Positions 1-12,600 of a stretch of 64,000 nucleotides of DNA are shown piece by piece. Origin of the DNA: Thysanoteuthis rhombus (lineage: Eukaryota; Mollusca; Cephalopoda; Oegopsida; Thysanoteuthidae); the NCBI GenBank assembly GCA_963457665.1, contig OY735224.1:41125739-41189738 (forward strand). Direction: 5' to 3'. Every line of letters starts with the position of its first letter. Positions within the stretch are counted from its first letter, which is position 1. The notes beneath the pieces were generated by a model. It made no database searches, was not told where the DNA came from, and was given only the letters and a program-made list of their open reading frames with translations. A program made the position numbers and the translations under genes.

Positions 1-581
1 AGGATAATCCTACAGATGAGCAACGTAAATTCAAAATTCGTTTATGAACAACAAATTATTTCTTAATGTTTTTATCACCAAAAAGTTAGATTTATTTATT
101 TTTAGAATTTGAAATTAATAGACTAACCACCCTTCCTGATTGTAAAGTTTCATACAATAGCCCACTCAATGTTGTACATGGTAAACAAATAAATAAAAAA
201 ATAAAATTGGTGATTATTACTTTTTTTAAAACAGAAATTGCAAATTTATACTGCTCAATAATAGGAACACCCCTTCTTTTTCGCAATCACAAAAGGTTAC
301 CCATTATTACCTTCTGCTTAACAACAACACTAGTTGTGATATGAGGAGTATGTTAATTCCATCCAATCTTACTACTCAACAGTGATACCAATTCCAAATA
401 TCCCTTAAAATTGAGTAACAAAAGTACATAGCGTATAATCCATTGAATAAAAAAGAAAAGAATCCCCAACTCAATACTTTTGTATACACGGAAAACATCA
501 TGTAGTGCGGCTTCTGAAAATTTTAGAATTCTCTTTTACGATCTTGGAAAAAAACATATTCCTCTTTCTCTCAGCCTCTCT
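1..581. other. No gene recognised; possible shugoshin 3' flank
   Basis: AT-rich, with several AATAAA-like words on the minus strand (around 93-200) that could serve a shugoshin 3' UTR. No ORF of interest. Confidence 0.4.
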
Positions 582-621
582 CTAAACTAACCACTGGTCC
601 CCTCTTACTTTTTCATCTTCT
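582..621 (-). CDS. SGO1: Shugoshin terminal exon (candidate)
   Basis: After the strong acceptor TTTGTATCATTTTCAG the frame dictated by exon 10 reads EDEKVRGDQWLV and a TAG stop. KVRGD resembles the KLRRGD that follows the SGO motif in vertebrate SGO1. This is an inference from one acceptor and a short peptide; the alternative is termination at the TAA straddling the exon 10 donor. Confidence 0.35.
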
Positions 622-3600
622 CTGAAAATGATACAAAGAACCTACTTGCTCAGCTATTTTCCAGCAGTAGTCAAGCAGCTGAAAGCCAGGCACTAAAAAA
701 ATATGTAATTCAGCATTAATTTTCAATGTAAATCAACCCCCATCCCTAAAAATACAATTTTCGAAAAATCATTCCCCCAAACTAACTTGCTAAAAACCAG
801 CTCCAGGATCCCAGAACTACACAAAGAAAATTTCATATGGTTTTTGCGGCTGACGAGCAACTGTATATAAACTTTTAGGCGGTAAAATAAAACCTTCTTT
901 GTCTGGCACCAGCCCAGAGGTAAGGTCAGCTCTATTTCTTCTTTGTACCTATCAAGACATACTTTTTATATATTCTTTCTTCCAAACAAAAAGTACTTTG
1001 TTATTCAATATTACAAGACTTACAAACTATTTACCAAAGAACTTTCTATTTTGGAAGAACTATCCATTTTCTTGGCATTACATGACTCTTCTATTTGGCT
1101 GTAGATAAGACTTCGTAGCAACATTTCTTATCTGTTTCTCAGTGCCAAACCTTCAGTTTATAATTCATTTTACTAAAAAACAAAGAAAAAAAAACAAAAC
1201 CTTTTTATCCATTGATTTGTGCATCATATAAGCTTGTACCTGACGTTTTTTCCTCCTAGTTATGAGATTTATGTTTTTTCTCTCTGTTTTATCCTACTTT
1301 CCCAGGTTCATGCTAACAGTAATAATTTCAATGATATTAATTTTAGAAATCGGTGCAAGGGACACAACTATTGCCCTTGTAAATTTTAATTTCTTAAAAA
1401 CTACGATGAATTCTTGTTTTAAATCACAATTCTTGGGACTTAATTGCAATAGTATACGTTCTAGGAATTCGTTGAGAGCCAATTTACAGCATCAGTTTCT
1501 GGTGAATATGTTATTTAACTAAACTTCTTGAAATTTTTCAAAATATTTTTTTGACTTTCTTCATGACTTTATGAATCTTTATATGCTATTTGAACATTGC
1601 CATAGGTTTATGTACATCAAACCAAAGATCACTAAATAAATAAACCAAAACAAGAACATAAAATTAAATGAGAACTGAACAATAAATGAATTATCTACAA
1701 CTTTGAGAAGACCAATTACTATTCCAACTGTTGTTGATTTCTTCCAAAGTTGATAGCAACATGAAAAAAAACAAAAACCCGAAAACTTTAAATAGATGAA
1801 TAGTTTTATATTTTGTTCCTATCAAATTGAACTACAATCAATTTTCTAAAATGATTCAACTCAAAATTTTTTTTGAATTTCTCATCTCAATGAATTGGTC
1901 TATTTCCATAAATATTTTTTGTTGGTCCTCTTTGCGCCAAGATGCACTAAATTATTGTGTGCTGAGTTGTCCTTGCATCAAGCAGTCAGGTGTGGAGAAA
2001 TTGGTGTTCAGATGCCGGCGTCAAGTCAACATATGCAGAATAATTTAGTGACAACTGAGTATATATACGTAATTTTGAGCAAGACAGTTAATTAAGAATG
2101 ATATGCAGGTGCCTCTCACAGAAATTGGGCCTAGAACTGGGTTATTTGTTGGGGAAAGAGTCATTAAAAATATAACATTAATTAAATTGAATTGAATTAC
2201 TAACTAATACTACATGACTATTGTCAGTTCTATAATATCTAGACATTTTACACTATATTATCCACAAGGCAAAAACTGCAGACCATGTACCAGATAAGTA
2301 TTCAACTTGATTGTTCTTACCTCTGAGATCTAAAGGGATATTTACAAAACTGAAGTCTTCATAGAACAAAGAGAACTTACGTTGAAATTGAAGGTTCTTT
2401 ATATGACATTGTTTTTGTTGCACGGCGCGGACGCTTTAAATCTTGATTTTCACTGAAAGATAAAATTTAATTTTGTGCTGATTTAAAGGAAAAAAAATAA
2501 AATAAAAAAAGCCAATCATATACAAGTAAATGCAATTGATACTTGTAATATGATCCAGTTTTTAAATTTTGTGTTTCCATTTTGTCTATTATTCACCATT
2601 ATGTTGGATAGATCTCAGCCATTTCCTCACCATATATATGTATACATATATTTATTCCAACTTGAATGATATATTAACCATATAACAATAACGCAATTTA
2701 TAATTCATTCTGTCAGACCAAATATGTTCATTTCTTAGACACACACACATAAATAAACACATGCACATATATAAATAAAAGTACATTTGTTTATAAAAAT
2801 GTTATTTTTTTTTTCAAGCAATGATGGAAAATGAAAATAATTACTTACTCAGTGATGTATTCAGATGAACGTTTGCCAGGGTTCTTTTCCAACACAGTTG
2901 GGGTTTTGACGGGAACATCTGTCGATATTGTTTTCAGACAGTCAGAAGCCTGATGACTATTACCAAAGGAACTTTTCAGCTGCAACAAGACAAGTCCTAA
3001 ATCAACTGACTTATAACAACTATGATGATAAGTATAAACAACTGTATATAAAAGTAAAAGAAACGAGTGAATTCATGAGAGCAGTGGCCAAGCATCATCC
3101 GTATCTCAAGACAATGACTGAATACAAACTATGGCATGACAATACTTTGTCCAAAAAAAATTTCATAGTTATCATTGATTAAAAGTACATGGAAGTTGGT
3201 GTACAAATAAAACCTTCCATAGCCTTATATGATCATTGTTTCATTTTTTATGCACTTCGGCCCACTCCTGAAAAAGATTGCTGACCCCAGCATATTTAGT
3301 AACCTACCTGGTGTTGTGACTTTAATCCCTGGGTTCATTAGTGAAAAAATCATATACTTCGGTTCAGTGAAAGAGGCAAACAAGTGATACTGCATGGAAG
3401 AATTAACTGATATGAGATATCGTCTGGCATGGACAGCAGAATGAGAATGATCTACACCTGTGGATTGAATGGAGGGTTCAGTTCCGGATTCCCAGTAGGA
3501 AGATGGGAAGAACAGTAGAAAGAAGGGAAGAACAGTGGGAAGAAGGGAAGAACAGTGGGAAGAACGGTAGAAAGAAGGGAAGAACAGTGGGAAGGACGGT

Positions 3601-6600
3601 AGAAAGAAGGGAAGAACAGTGGGAAGGATGGTAGAAAGAAGGGAAGAACAGTGGGAAGGATGGTAGAAAGAAGGGAAGAACAGTGGGAAGGATGGTAGAA
3701 AGAAGGGAAGAACAGTGGGAAGGATGGTAGAAAGAAGGGAAGAACAGTGGGAAGGATGGTAGAAAGAAGGGAAGAACAGTGGGAAGGATGGTAGAAAGAA
3801 GGGAAGAACAGTGGGAAGGATGGTAGAAAGAAGGGAAGAACAGTGGGAAGGATGGTAGAAAGAAGGGAAGAACAGTGGGAAGGATGGTAGAAAGAAGGGA
3901 AGAACAGTGGGAAGGATGGTAGAAAGAAGGGAAGAACAGTGGGAAGGATGGTAGAAAGAAGGGAAGAACAGTAGGAAGAAGAGAACGGAAGAACAGTAGA
4001 AAGAAGAGAAAAACAAAGAATTAATAGTTACCTCTTCAGGTGGAATGTTGGACTCTGCAGATTTTACAGTAGTATCCATATTGGGATTCTCTACATTTGT
4101 ATCTGTGGTAGCCTTATTTTCTTTCTCAGCATTTGAAGATTTCAACTTTGCCAAAAGTTCCCTACGAGCTATAGAACGGGATCTAATTGTTTTCCTACGG
4201 TCCAAGTCCACTCCAGACTTGACCTCGTCTGAATGATCACTTGTTAACGTCTTATTATCCATAACATTTGAATCATCATTTTTGGCAACTGTGGCAACCT
4301 TTGACCTCGACCTTCCCCTTTCCTTCCTAATTTTATGCTGGGAAGTGTCAGGAGATTCATCAAGTTTCTTCTCAGTGGATGTAGATCTGGTCCTAAGAAC
4401 TTTGCTTTTTGACCTGGCATTAGACCTGGTTCGGGATTTCGACCTTCTTTCAATTTTGCTCTTTTTTGCTTCTTCTGGGGACTCCTCTTGTTTCTTAGCA
4501 GGCAAGGAAGGTCCATTTGTCTTCTGCTCTCTCTTATCAACTGATTGTGATTGTTCCCTTTCAGGCATTGATTTCACACTGTCATCCATGCTGTTTGGAG
4601 TTTTTTGAACATGCAAAGAACGAGACCTTCCCCGCTCATTTAGGACACTTGTTTTATCTGAATTCTCATTACGAGCTGGTCGAGATCTTGATTTGGAACT
4701 TTGTCTTTTCTTTAATTCACTTTTGTGTTCGGTGTCATTACTCATAGCAAGGGCTTGTTTGTAGCGCTCAAAAATATCCGTGCTAGAAGATTTGGGTTTT
4801 GACATCGATTCGATGGGATTCTGTGTTTCTTCTTCAGATTGATGTAAAGAGCGAGAACATTTCTTCTGCAATTTCTCCATTTGACTGATGAGGTTTTGTA
4901 ATCCTGACTGAGTTGCACTTTTGGAGATAGAATCAGATTTTTCTGGTGCAGTGTTTTCTCCTCCTCCTGATACGGGATGATCCACATGATCTATATCTTC
5001 AACTGCAGTCACAGTCTTTTTGCGAGACCGTGCAAGATTCTCATTTTTTCCTTTCAGGCTTTTACATTCTATTTCTTTCGTATTTTTAGATTCAAGGTCC
5101 TGGCTATTTGGGGCACTCTCACTTTCAGGTTTTTCCTCTTTGGTACCAGAAGAAGAATCCTTAGAATCAGCCACTTTTCCTTTCTCTTTCTCCTCTGTAT
5201 TTTTCATAGTTTTTTTCTCAATCAAAGTAATATCAAAATCACTTTCCTCCTCTTTGTAATTAATCACCCTTGACCTTGCCCTGCGAGTGAACTCCCTTTC
5301 CGGTGCAGTATCCGTGCTGCCTGATTTTACAGTTTTCTGGTAATGCTTTACATATGTTTTATCTCCATCATTTTCACTGTCACTGTCACTATCCACGACT
5401 CTCTTCTTTGATCTGGCTCGCTTCTTTTTCTCATTTCCATCAGCTGCTTTCCTAGATCTTGCTCTTGCTTGCTTTTTTTTCTCTTCAGCAGGTTTTGTAG
5501 ATGTGTCATTACCTGTCATTACCTTGACAGCAGTTTCTCTATTTCTGTCACCAACTTCAGTTTGTGCAGCATCTGTAGAGGAGGGTGAAGTTTGAGGAAC
5601 ATCACTAGTGTTGACCGAACTGATTCTCTTGGCCATGGCTACTCTCTCACGATATTCACCCAGACTTTGACATGTTCCATACACCGAATCATTTAGAGAA
5701 ACATCGTATACACCAGTCTCGGCAGACTCGGGCTTTTTGGCGAGCATCTGAGGTGTTTTGTCGTGGAAGTCAAACAGATTCTTGGGTTCTGCAGCCAGTT
5801 CATCCTTCTTCATCTCTGCAAGTTTTCTCTTGGATCTTGCTTTTGGGGGAGAAGGACGAACACCAGCAATATTCTTTCTCATGGCTGAAAATATAATCTT
5901 GCCAGGTTTTGGTAATCTCAGTTCTACCACAGCTTTGCTCTCATCATCTGAATATGAATAAATAAAAGATGGAAAATATAAAGAAAGGCTTGAAGTTTGA
6001 GATTACACACTATCAAGAATACTTATAAATAAAATTTATGATAATAAGCAAAATCAAAATGAATGTAATCCTGTAATCCCAGTAGAAAATGTGTTTGGAA
6101 TAAAAAGAAATCTTCGGGAGGCTTTTGGAATGAAGAGAATTTAAAAAAAAAACCCCAAAAAACTGTCAATCTAACAAATTAGTTTCGCGCATATTGTCTT
6201 TTGTGAATCTAAACAGCGATGGATTGTTTGTTTGAGAGATGAGGGGATTAGGTTCCTCGTTGTTTGACTGTAGCATGTGAGTGGTCCTGTAGATGTGGAA
6301 GGAAAGGATGGTGTATGAAGAGAATGGAATGCGCGTCAAGTATGAAGTTGGATGTGCATTGATGAAACAAAGTAGAATGAACACATATTGAGCCAGGGAA
6401 AAGACATACATCTTTATTCTTGTATTAAAGTAAGGATAACATAAATACGATCGATTAAAAGAAGTAGGAGAAGAGATAGAAGAAGAGATAGCGAAAGGTG
6501 GGAGCTCTTGTCGTGGAGTTGGAGTGGAGTTGTCTGAATGCGTGGGTACCGTATGGTTGGATAGCTCCAGTGTAATACATGGAAACCGGATTCAGTGCCA

Positions 6601-9600
6601 AGTAAGAGAGTTAACTTGGGGGCTATTCTCTGACGCAGTTAGACTCTCGACGAACTGACCATGAAAGACAGAGAACATGGAGTTTTATCCATGCTTGTTT
6701 TCCGAAGTGAGGATGGTGGTCAAGATCAGATTGGCTAGTGGGTTGGTGAAACGACAACGATCTTGGGGAGAAAGAAAGAGTGTGGCTGGCTGCAAAGGCT
6801 GGGGCCAGAAGCGTAACCAGCTAGGGTTGCTGAAGCTAGTGAGCATTGGACCATGTGCCTCCAGGGATTTTATAGGGGTCGTCGGAGGAAGTAAGGTTTT
6901 GGATATCTAGCTAAAAGAGGAGTCTCGTACTTAATTCCTAACTAAAAGTATAGAGGGCATAACATTAGAAACTGAACCAAGGAAGAGAGATATAAAGAGT
7001 TGAAGTTTAGTTATGTTAACTAAATTTTTATATCCTATCTTGCATGGGGTTTGATGAAGAATCAAAGATTGCATGGAGGGGTCAACGGTCTAAAAAGCTT
7101 CAGGACTTTGAAATGTAGAATTGATACATACAATTTATACATTTTTAATAGATTCTTATTTTTGGAGTGTACAATTTAGGCATTTGTCCAGAAATGTCTT
7201 CAACTATCTGATAACCCTGGCTCAAAGACCAAGGACAGAGAATGCGACACAGAATTTGTGTTCTCAAATTTATTTGTTCAGAATTCTGTTTTTATACGGT
7301 TCACTATGGCAGTAACAATTCTTTTCATTATCAATTAATCTGTTGATTATTTTCTGAAGGAAACCGTTGATCATAAAATGTGTTCTACAGGTCCTGTAAA
7401 ATGTTTGGAAGTGGTGAAAATAGTCGATTACGGTTTTTCAAAGCCAAAGATGATGTCCTCAAATGTCTTGTTTTTGTCCACAATTCAAGGATAGTCCTTT
7501 ATGACAGTGAACAATCTGTTGATGATTAATTCAATAGTTAACAGATCAATTAATTGCTTTTGATTAAGAATTAGATATGAAACCCTTTTTCCAGCTAGAT
7601 TTCTAAAATCCCTGAACACATGTTCAATCGTTCGTTTGCCCTGCCTCTACTAGTCGGTTATACCTTTTTGCCCTGGCACTTCTAGCCAGTTTCATGGACC
7701 TCCCAGCAATTCTTCCACCGTGACCAATCACCGCACTAACGTTGCTAATTTTAGTTCACCGACATCAAGGCATCTCTCGTACACGCAGCTACTCAACTAT
7801 GTCCTCACCACCAGTTCAAACATGTATACACTTCTGAATAAGATAACTCATGAATAAGATGGCTATGCTATTCACTACCCAACAGTCACAATGATCTGTC
7901 TCATTCTCCTTACTCTCAGAAGTGCACATACAGAAAACACATGGGGTTTGGTCTGTCTTACATAGTCTGTTCGTGAACCTGGGCTCCATAACCTTGGTAT
8001 GCAGTATGGATTTAAAGCAGTTCAGACACCTTGCCCTATACACATGACTACAACTATCAGAGAACAAAGCTCCCATCATCTTCTCTCCTCTTACCATGAT
8101 CATATCCATGTCTAATATGTATTTCCATTCCAGTACCATCATAAATGTTTATGTAATAAATGTACATTTTATTTATTCCTCTACTTTTAGTGTCCTTTTT
8201 ATTCCATTTAATCTCTACATTCACACTCAAACCTGGCGCACATTCTCTTCATACATCTCCCTTCCTCCTTCAACATTTCCACCGACAGCTACACGGGCCC
8301 TCAAACACACCGGGCACCCAATCTTCAACCAGATCTATCTAGAATGCAATAATGATACTAGAGCTCTACATTTTACAGATAATTCAGTTTTGTTCAAAAC
8401 CAACTTATCTGAATGGAGCAAAATATGATAAAAGTGGCACATAAGACTGCAGAAGCCGCAACTGTGAGGGGCACCAGAGCTCTGTGGGCACAATATATCT
8501 GGAACCCTGGAAAATCTGAAAAAATTTGCAGGGAGGTGCAGTTGGATCTAGTGCCACCACTGATATCATTTCCTCTGCATTTTGTGTTTGTTATTATCAT
8601 CTATAATAAAAACAAAGTAAAGAAACAGCATTCTGATTTTCAGAAGGGTTTTGGGACAGTTTCAAGATGGTAGGGGAAAATGTTACTCTGCAACCCTGAT
8701 TATAAGAATATTGAAAATAATCTTGTAACTGTTTCTATTAACTAGTAATACATTTCCTAAATACCACATATTCACCAATATTTTCCTGTCCTAGTTTGCA
8801 AACCAAGATAGACTGTGCTACTTGTTAAGCATCTGGATATTTTGTCAACTAACTTTGGAATTGACTGATTCTTGATTTAACATTTCCAGCATTATAATAA
8901 TAATGGTAATAATAATAGAGAAAAAATGAAGGATAAAGAAAATAATCTGTGAATTGACGGATGATATTGTTATTTATCATAATTTCATCAAAATAAATAC
9001 CCATTGAGGTTTTATTTCAGGAGATAACATGCTGAACAAACTATTTCAAAGTAAAGAATAGAATTTTAAGTGAATATATTACTTTGTAGAATGCAATCAT
9101 ATTGGTATCATATTAAAAGATGCCAAAAACAGTTTTATTAGCCATGAAAGATAGCCTGTGCTGAAATTATCTTGTAACAATTTTAATGCGCATATACTTT
9201 TGTTGCAGGAAAAAAATTCTGCACAACATAAGATTTTTGAGCACACTGACCTCTAAAAATTAGAAAGAAAATTAGTTGAAGGTATTTACTAAACTCAAGA
9301 GACAAGTATACATTTTCATTTTGTAACAAAAACAATGAAAATGTTTTGTTTTTGTTATCTATGACTTCATTTTTTTTTCAAGTTTTGATGCAGTCATCTG
9401 AGTAACATTTTAATGATTGTCCAGGATGCAATTGACAGGCTAAGTTATTAACTTTAAATTTATTGAATTGATATGGATTTTCATCCTATGACCCTATCAT
9501 TATCTGAGGGACTACCAGGGATTTGTAGACCAGTTTTGAAACAACTGTTTGTCATGGGCAACACCATATCACCTCGTCTCACTCTAAATAATATGTAAAA

Positions 9601-12600
9601 TTACTTACCTGCTGAAGCTTCTTTCACCTTTTCTTTGATATTCTTGGTATGTTTTTTCTCATCTTTCTTAGAGTCTGCCTTCTTTTTGGGGGGCCTAAGA
9701 GGCTTGATAAAGGTGGTTTCTTCATTTTGACTGTTTCCTTTAGTATCCACAGGGTCAGCAGTAGTGGGTTCTTCTAATTTTGGGGTACTCTGAACATCAG
9801 GTATTTTTGTTTTGTTGGTACTCTGAGCTTCAGGTTCTTCCAAATTTTTGGTATTCTGAGCTTCAGGCAACGAACTGACTTCAACATTGAGGTGGAGAGA
9901 TGCATCAATGACCTCAGTTAACTCCATGTCCTCCTCAGTGACAACTGTGTGGTCAATTTGTTCGGTTTGGGTGGGGGGTATGGTTTTGGATGTGACCATT
10001 GAGACATCTACTACAACTGGAGCAAGATCTTGCAGCTGTTGCTGTGTAGGGCTTTTTGGAAACAGTAATGGACTACTGGAGTGTGTGATTGCTAGAGACT
10101 CTGGTTGAAGATCTTGATTCAGGTCACTGAGCACTTCATCTATTTCCATGTTACACTTAATGATGGGTGGCTCAGCTTGCAAAGAGGTAGCAATATCTTC
10201 CAGCAAAGTAGGACTGGGTAATTGCTCAGTCTCAACCCTTTTGTTGTCATTATCTTGGACTTCATTATCACTACCAGTTTCATCATTTTTTGTAGCACTC
10301 TCAGCGCTTGGACACACTGCCTTTTCGAGGCCAGCTGAAGGAAGAAAGAAAGAAGAGCGCCTAGATTTGCGAGACTTGACAACATTGGGGCCAAAGTCAA
10401 TTTCATCCATTGATTGTCGTCGGCTCTTGCTCCCTCGTCTTGATCTTGAACGTCTTGCTTCCACAGGAACTCTCTGAGGAGGTTTATCAACTCCAGATTT
10501 TATGTCATTTGTCACCTTGTATTTTTCAGACTCATTCTCTAGTACTGAAAAGAAAAGAAAAAAATAGGACAGGTATTTCAAATACTTCATCTAGAAATTA
10601 CGACTTGTAAAAATTCTTCTAATTACATGGATGCACAGCAGCAGTTGATGATTGCCATTTGGTGTTTTTCAAAAATGAAGATTTGGCCCTGAAAGAAAAT
10701 TACAAAATAATTTGGTCATGTGCGGCAAAAGATATCTGGCAATCCTGCTGTGATCAACAGTTTATGAGCAGTGCAATAATTTTCAATTTTACATTTTGAC
10801 CGTTCACCAGCTTGAATAATATACAAAAAGAAAAAGAAAGTAAAGACAATTCAAATATGATTTACTTAGATTTTACAATATAAACAGCATAAAGTGATAA
10901 AATTCAAACTGTGGTCGGGGGGGGGGGATATTCAATCTGGTCTAATATTTAATTGCAGGTCCTTCTGATGTCTTTATAACTGTAGCATCCCCTATACTTT
11001 TACTTAGGGATTGAATACAAATCCCTTCCTTTAGCTAGACATCTAAAACATCACTTCCTACAACAACACCTCTAAAAGCCCCGGTCAATTGCTCATTGGT
11101 GCTGGCACTCCTAGCTGGTTACATTTTTGAAGTCAGCACTCGTTGCCAGCTACTCTTTCTCTCTCTAAGATCAGTATCATTTTGCCACCATGATTTATCT
11201 CTGTACTAACTTAGCCCATTTCACTTCACTGGTGTTGAGGCATCTCACATATGCAAAGCTGTGCAACCATGTTTTCACCACATGCTCCAAACACGTATAC
11301 ACCTCTCACTCTCATGAATGAAATGGCAATACTTTTTACTATCCAATAGCCATAACGATCTTTCCTAATTCTCCTTACTTCAGGAAACATGCATGGATAA
11401 AACTCCGTCACCCATCTTCCATGATCTGTCTGTCGAGTGTCTATCAGCGTCAGAGAATAGCCTTCAAGTTACATATAAAACTTGGCAGTTTGGCTTGCAT
11501 ACTGAACCCAGTCTCCATATTCATTCCTTGGTACACTCCAAGCCATATTGGATTCAAAAGCAGTTCAGACAACTCTGCTTAGATTCTGACACCTGTACTA
11601 TCAATGAAAACAAACCTTTCGCTATCTCTTCTCATCCCATTACGCGATTGATCGTTATTTGATTTGTTATATGCCATTAATGTTCTTGTATTAAATGTAC
11701 GCCTTATTTGTCCATCCAAATACTTATATGTGTCCTTTTCACTTTGTTTCATCTCTGGGTCTATACTCATGATTGGCATGCATTCTCTTCGTATATCTCC
11801 TTTCCTCCTTAAAAAGCTCTGGTGATGTAGACACTATCACCAAACCACATGGAAGCAAAATCCTTTGTCTTCTACATATTCGCACTACCCATTCCTCAAC
11901 TAGAACTACTTGAACTATCCAGAACTATACCTTTAGCAAACCATTTACTTTCCAACCAACTATATGCCACTATAACTGGTGACAACCCAAAAAGATACAT
12001 CATTAAACAGCCATTAAGCAATTCTTGTAATTCACAATCAGCTTTTTGCAGAATTCAGAAGTAATTTCAACTATTTTTTGAAAAATTTCATTTAACCAGT
12101 GAGATTTAGAATGAACATTGTGCTTCAATTCCTTCCATATATTTTCTATGGGGTTGAGAAGAAGGATAGCAAGAACTTCATCTCTTTGGTGACCCTTTAT
12201 AAATCATTCCTCCAGTACGTTCCTGGGGTGTATTGGTTGTTCTAACAATTGAAAAAATGCATTGAAAACAAAAAAATTAATGTTACAATATTTGCAGTAA
12301 TGAGATTCTAACAAAAAAGTCTTCCTGGACCAGAAGTTATGAGGAAGAACAGAAAGCAATTGAGAGTCAGAGAGAAGCAAGGTGTGTCAAAATGTAAACA
12401 ATAGCCAAGAAAGTATCTCATAGTATCATAAAATAACAAAAATCACGCATTCTTTATCTACATTTAGAAATAGGTAATAATAAAGAAAAAAAAAATCTCT
12501 GGAACTTTACAAAGATTTATGATATAACACTTTCAAGATTTGAAAAGTTTAGGAACCACTGGATTAGAGCGTTAGACTGGTTTCATGGCCTATTGCTTCA

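Noticed and set aside
2321-2349. A possible mini-exon after exon 10, ending CTCAGAG|GTAAGA.
   Set aside because: It would leave an intron of only 31 bases, too short for an animal spliceosome, and does not supply the expected K-L-R.
3225-4031. Extending the large exon 7 through the minisatellite as coding sequence.
   Set aside because: The frame is open, but the Phe/Pro/Ser repeat is a translation of a noncoding-looking array and a good GAG|GTAACT donor precedes it. I list it as exitron-like, not as a confirmed exon.
10627-10688. A candidate shugoshin exon reading AKSSFLKNTKWQSSTAAVHP between CAG and GTAATT.
   Set aside because: The peptide looks plausible, but exon 5 ends one base into a codon, and in that phase this segment meets a TGA. 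Exon 5 joins exon 6 directly in frame, so I left it out.
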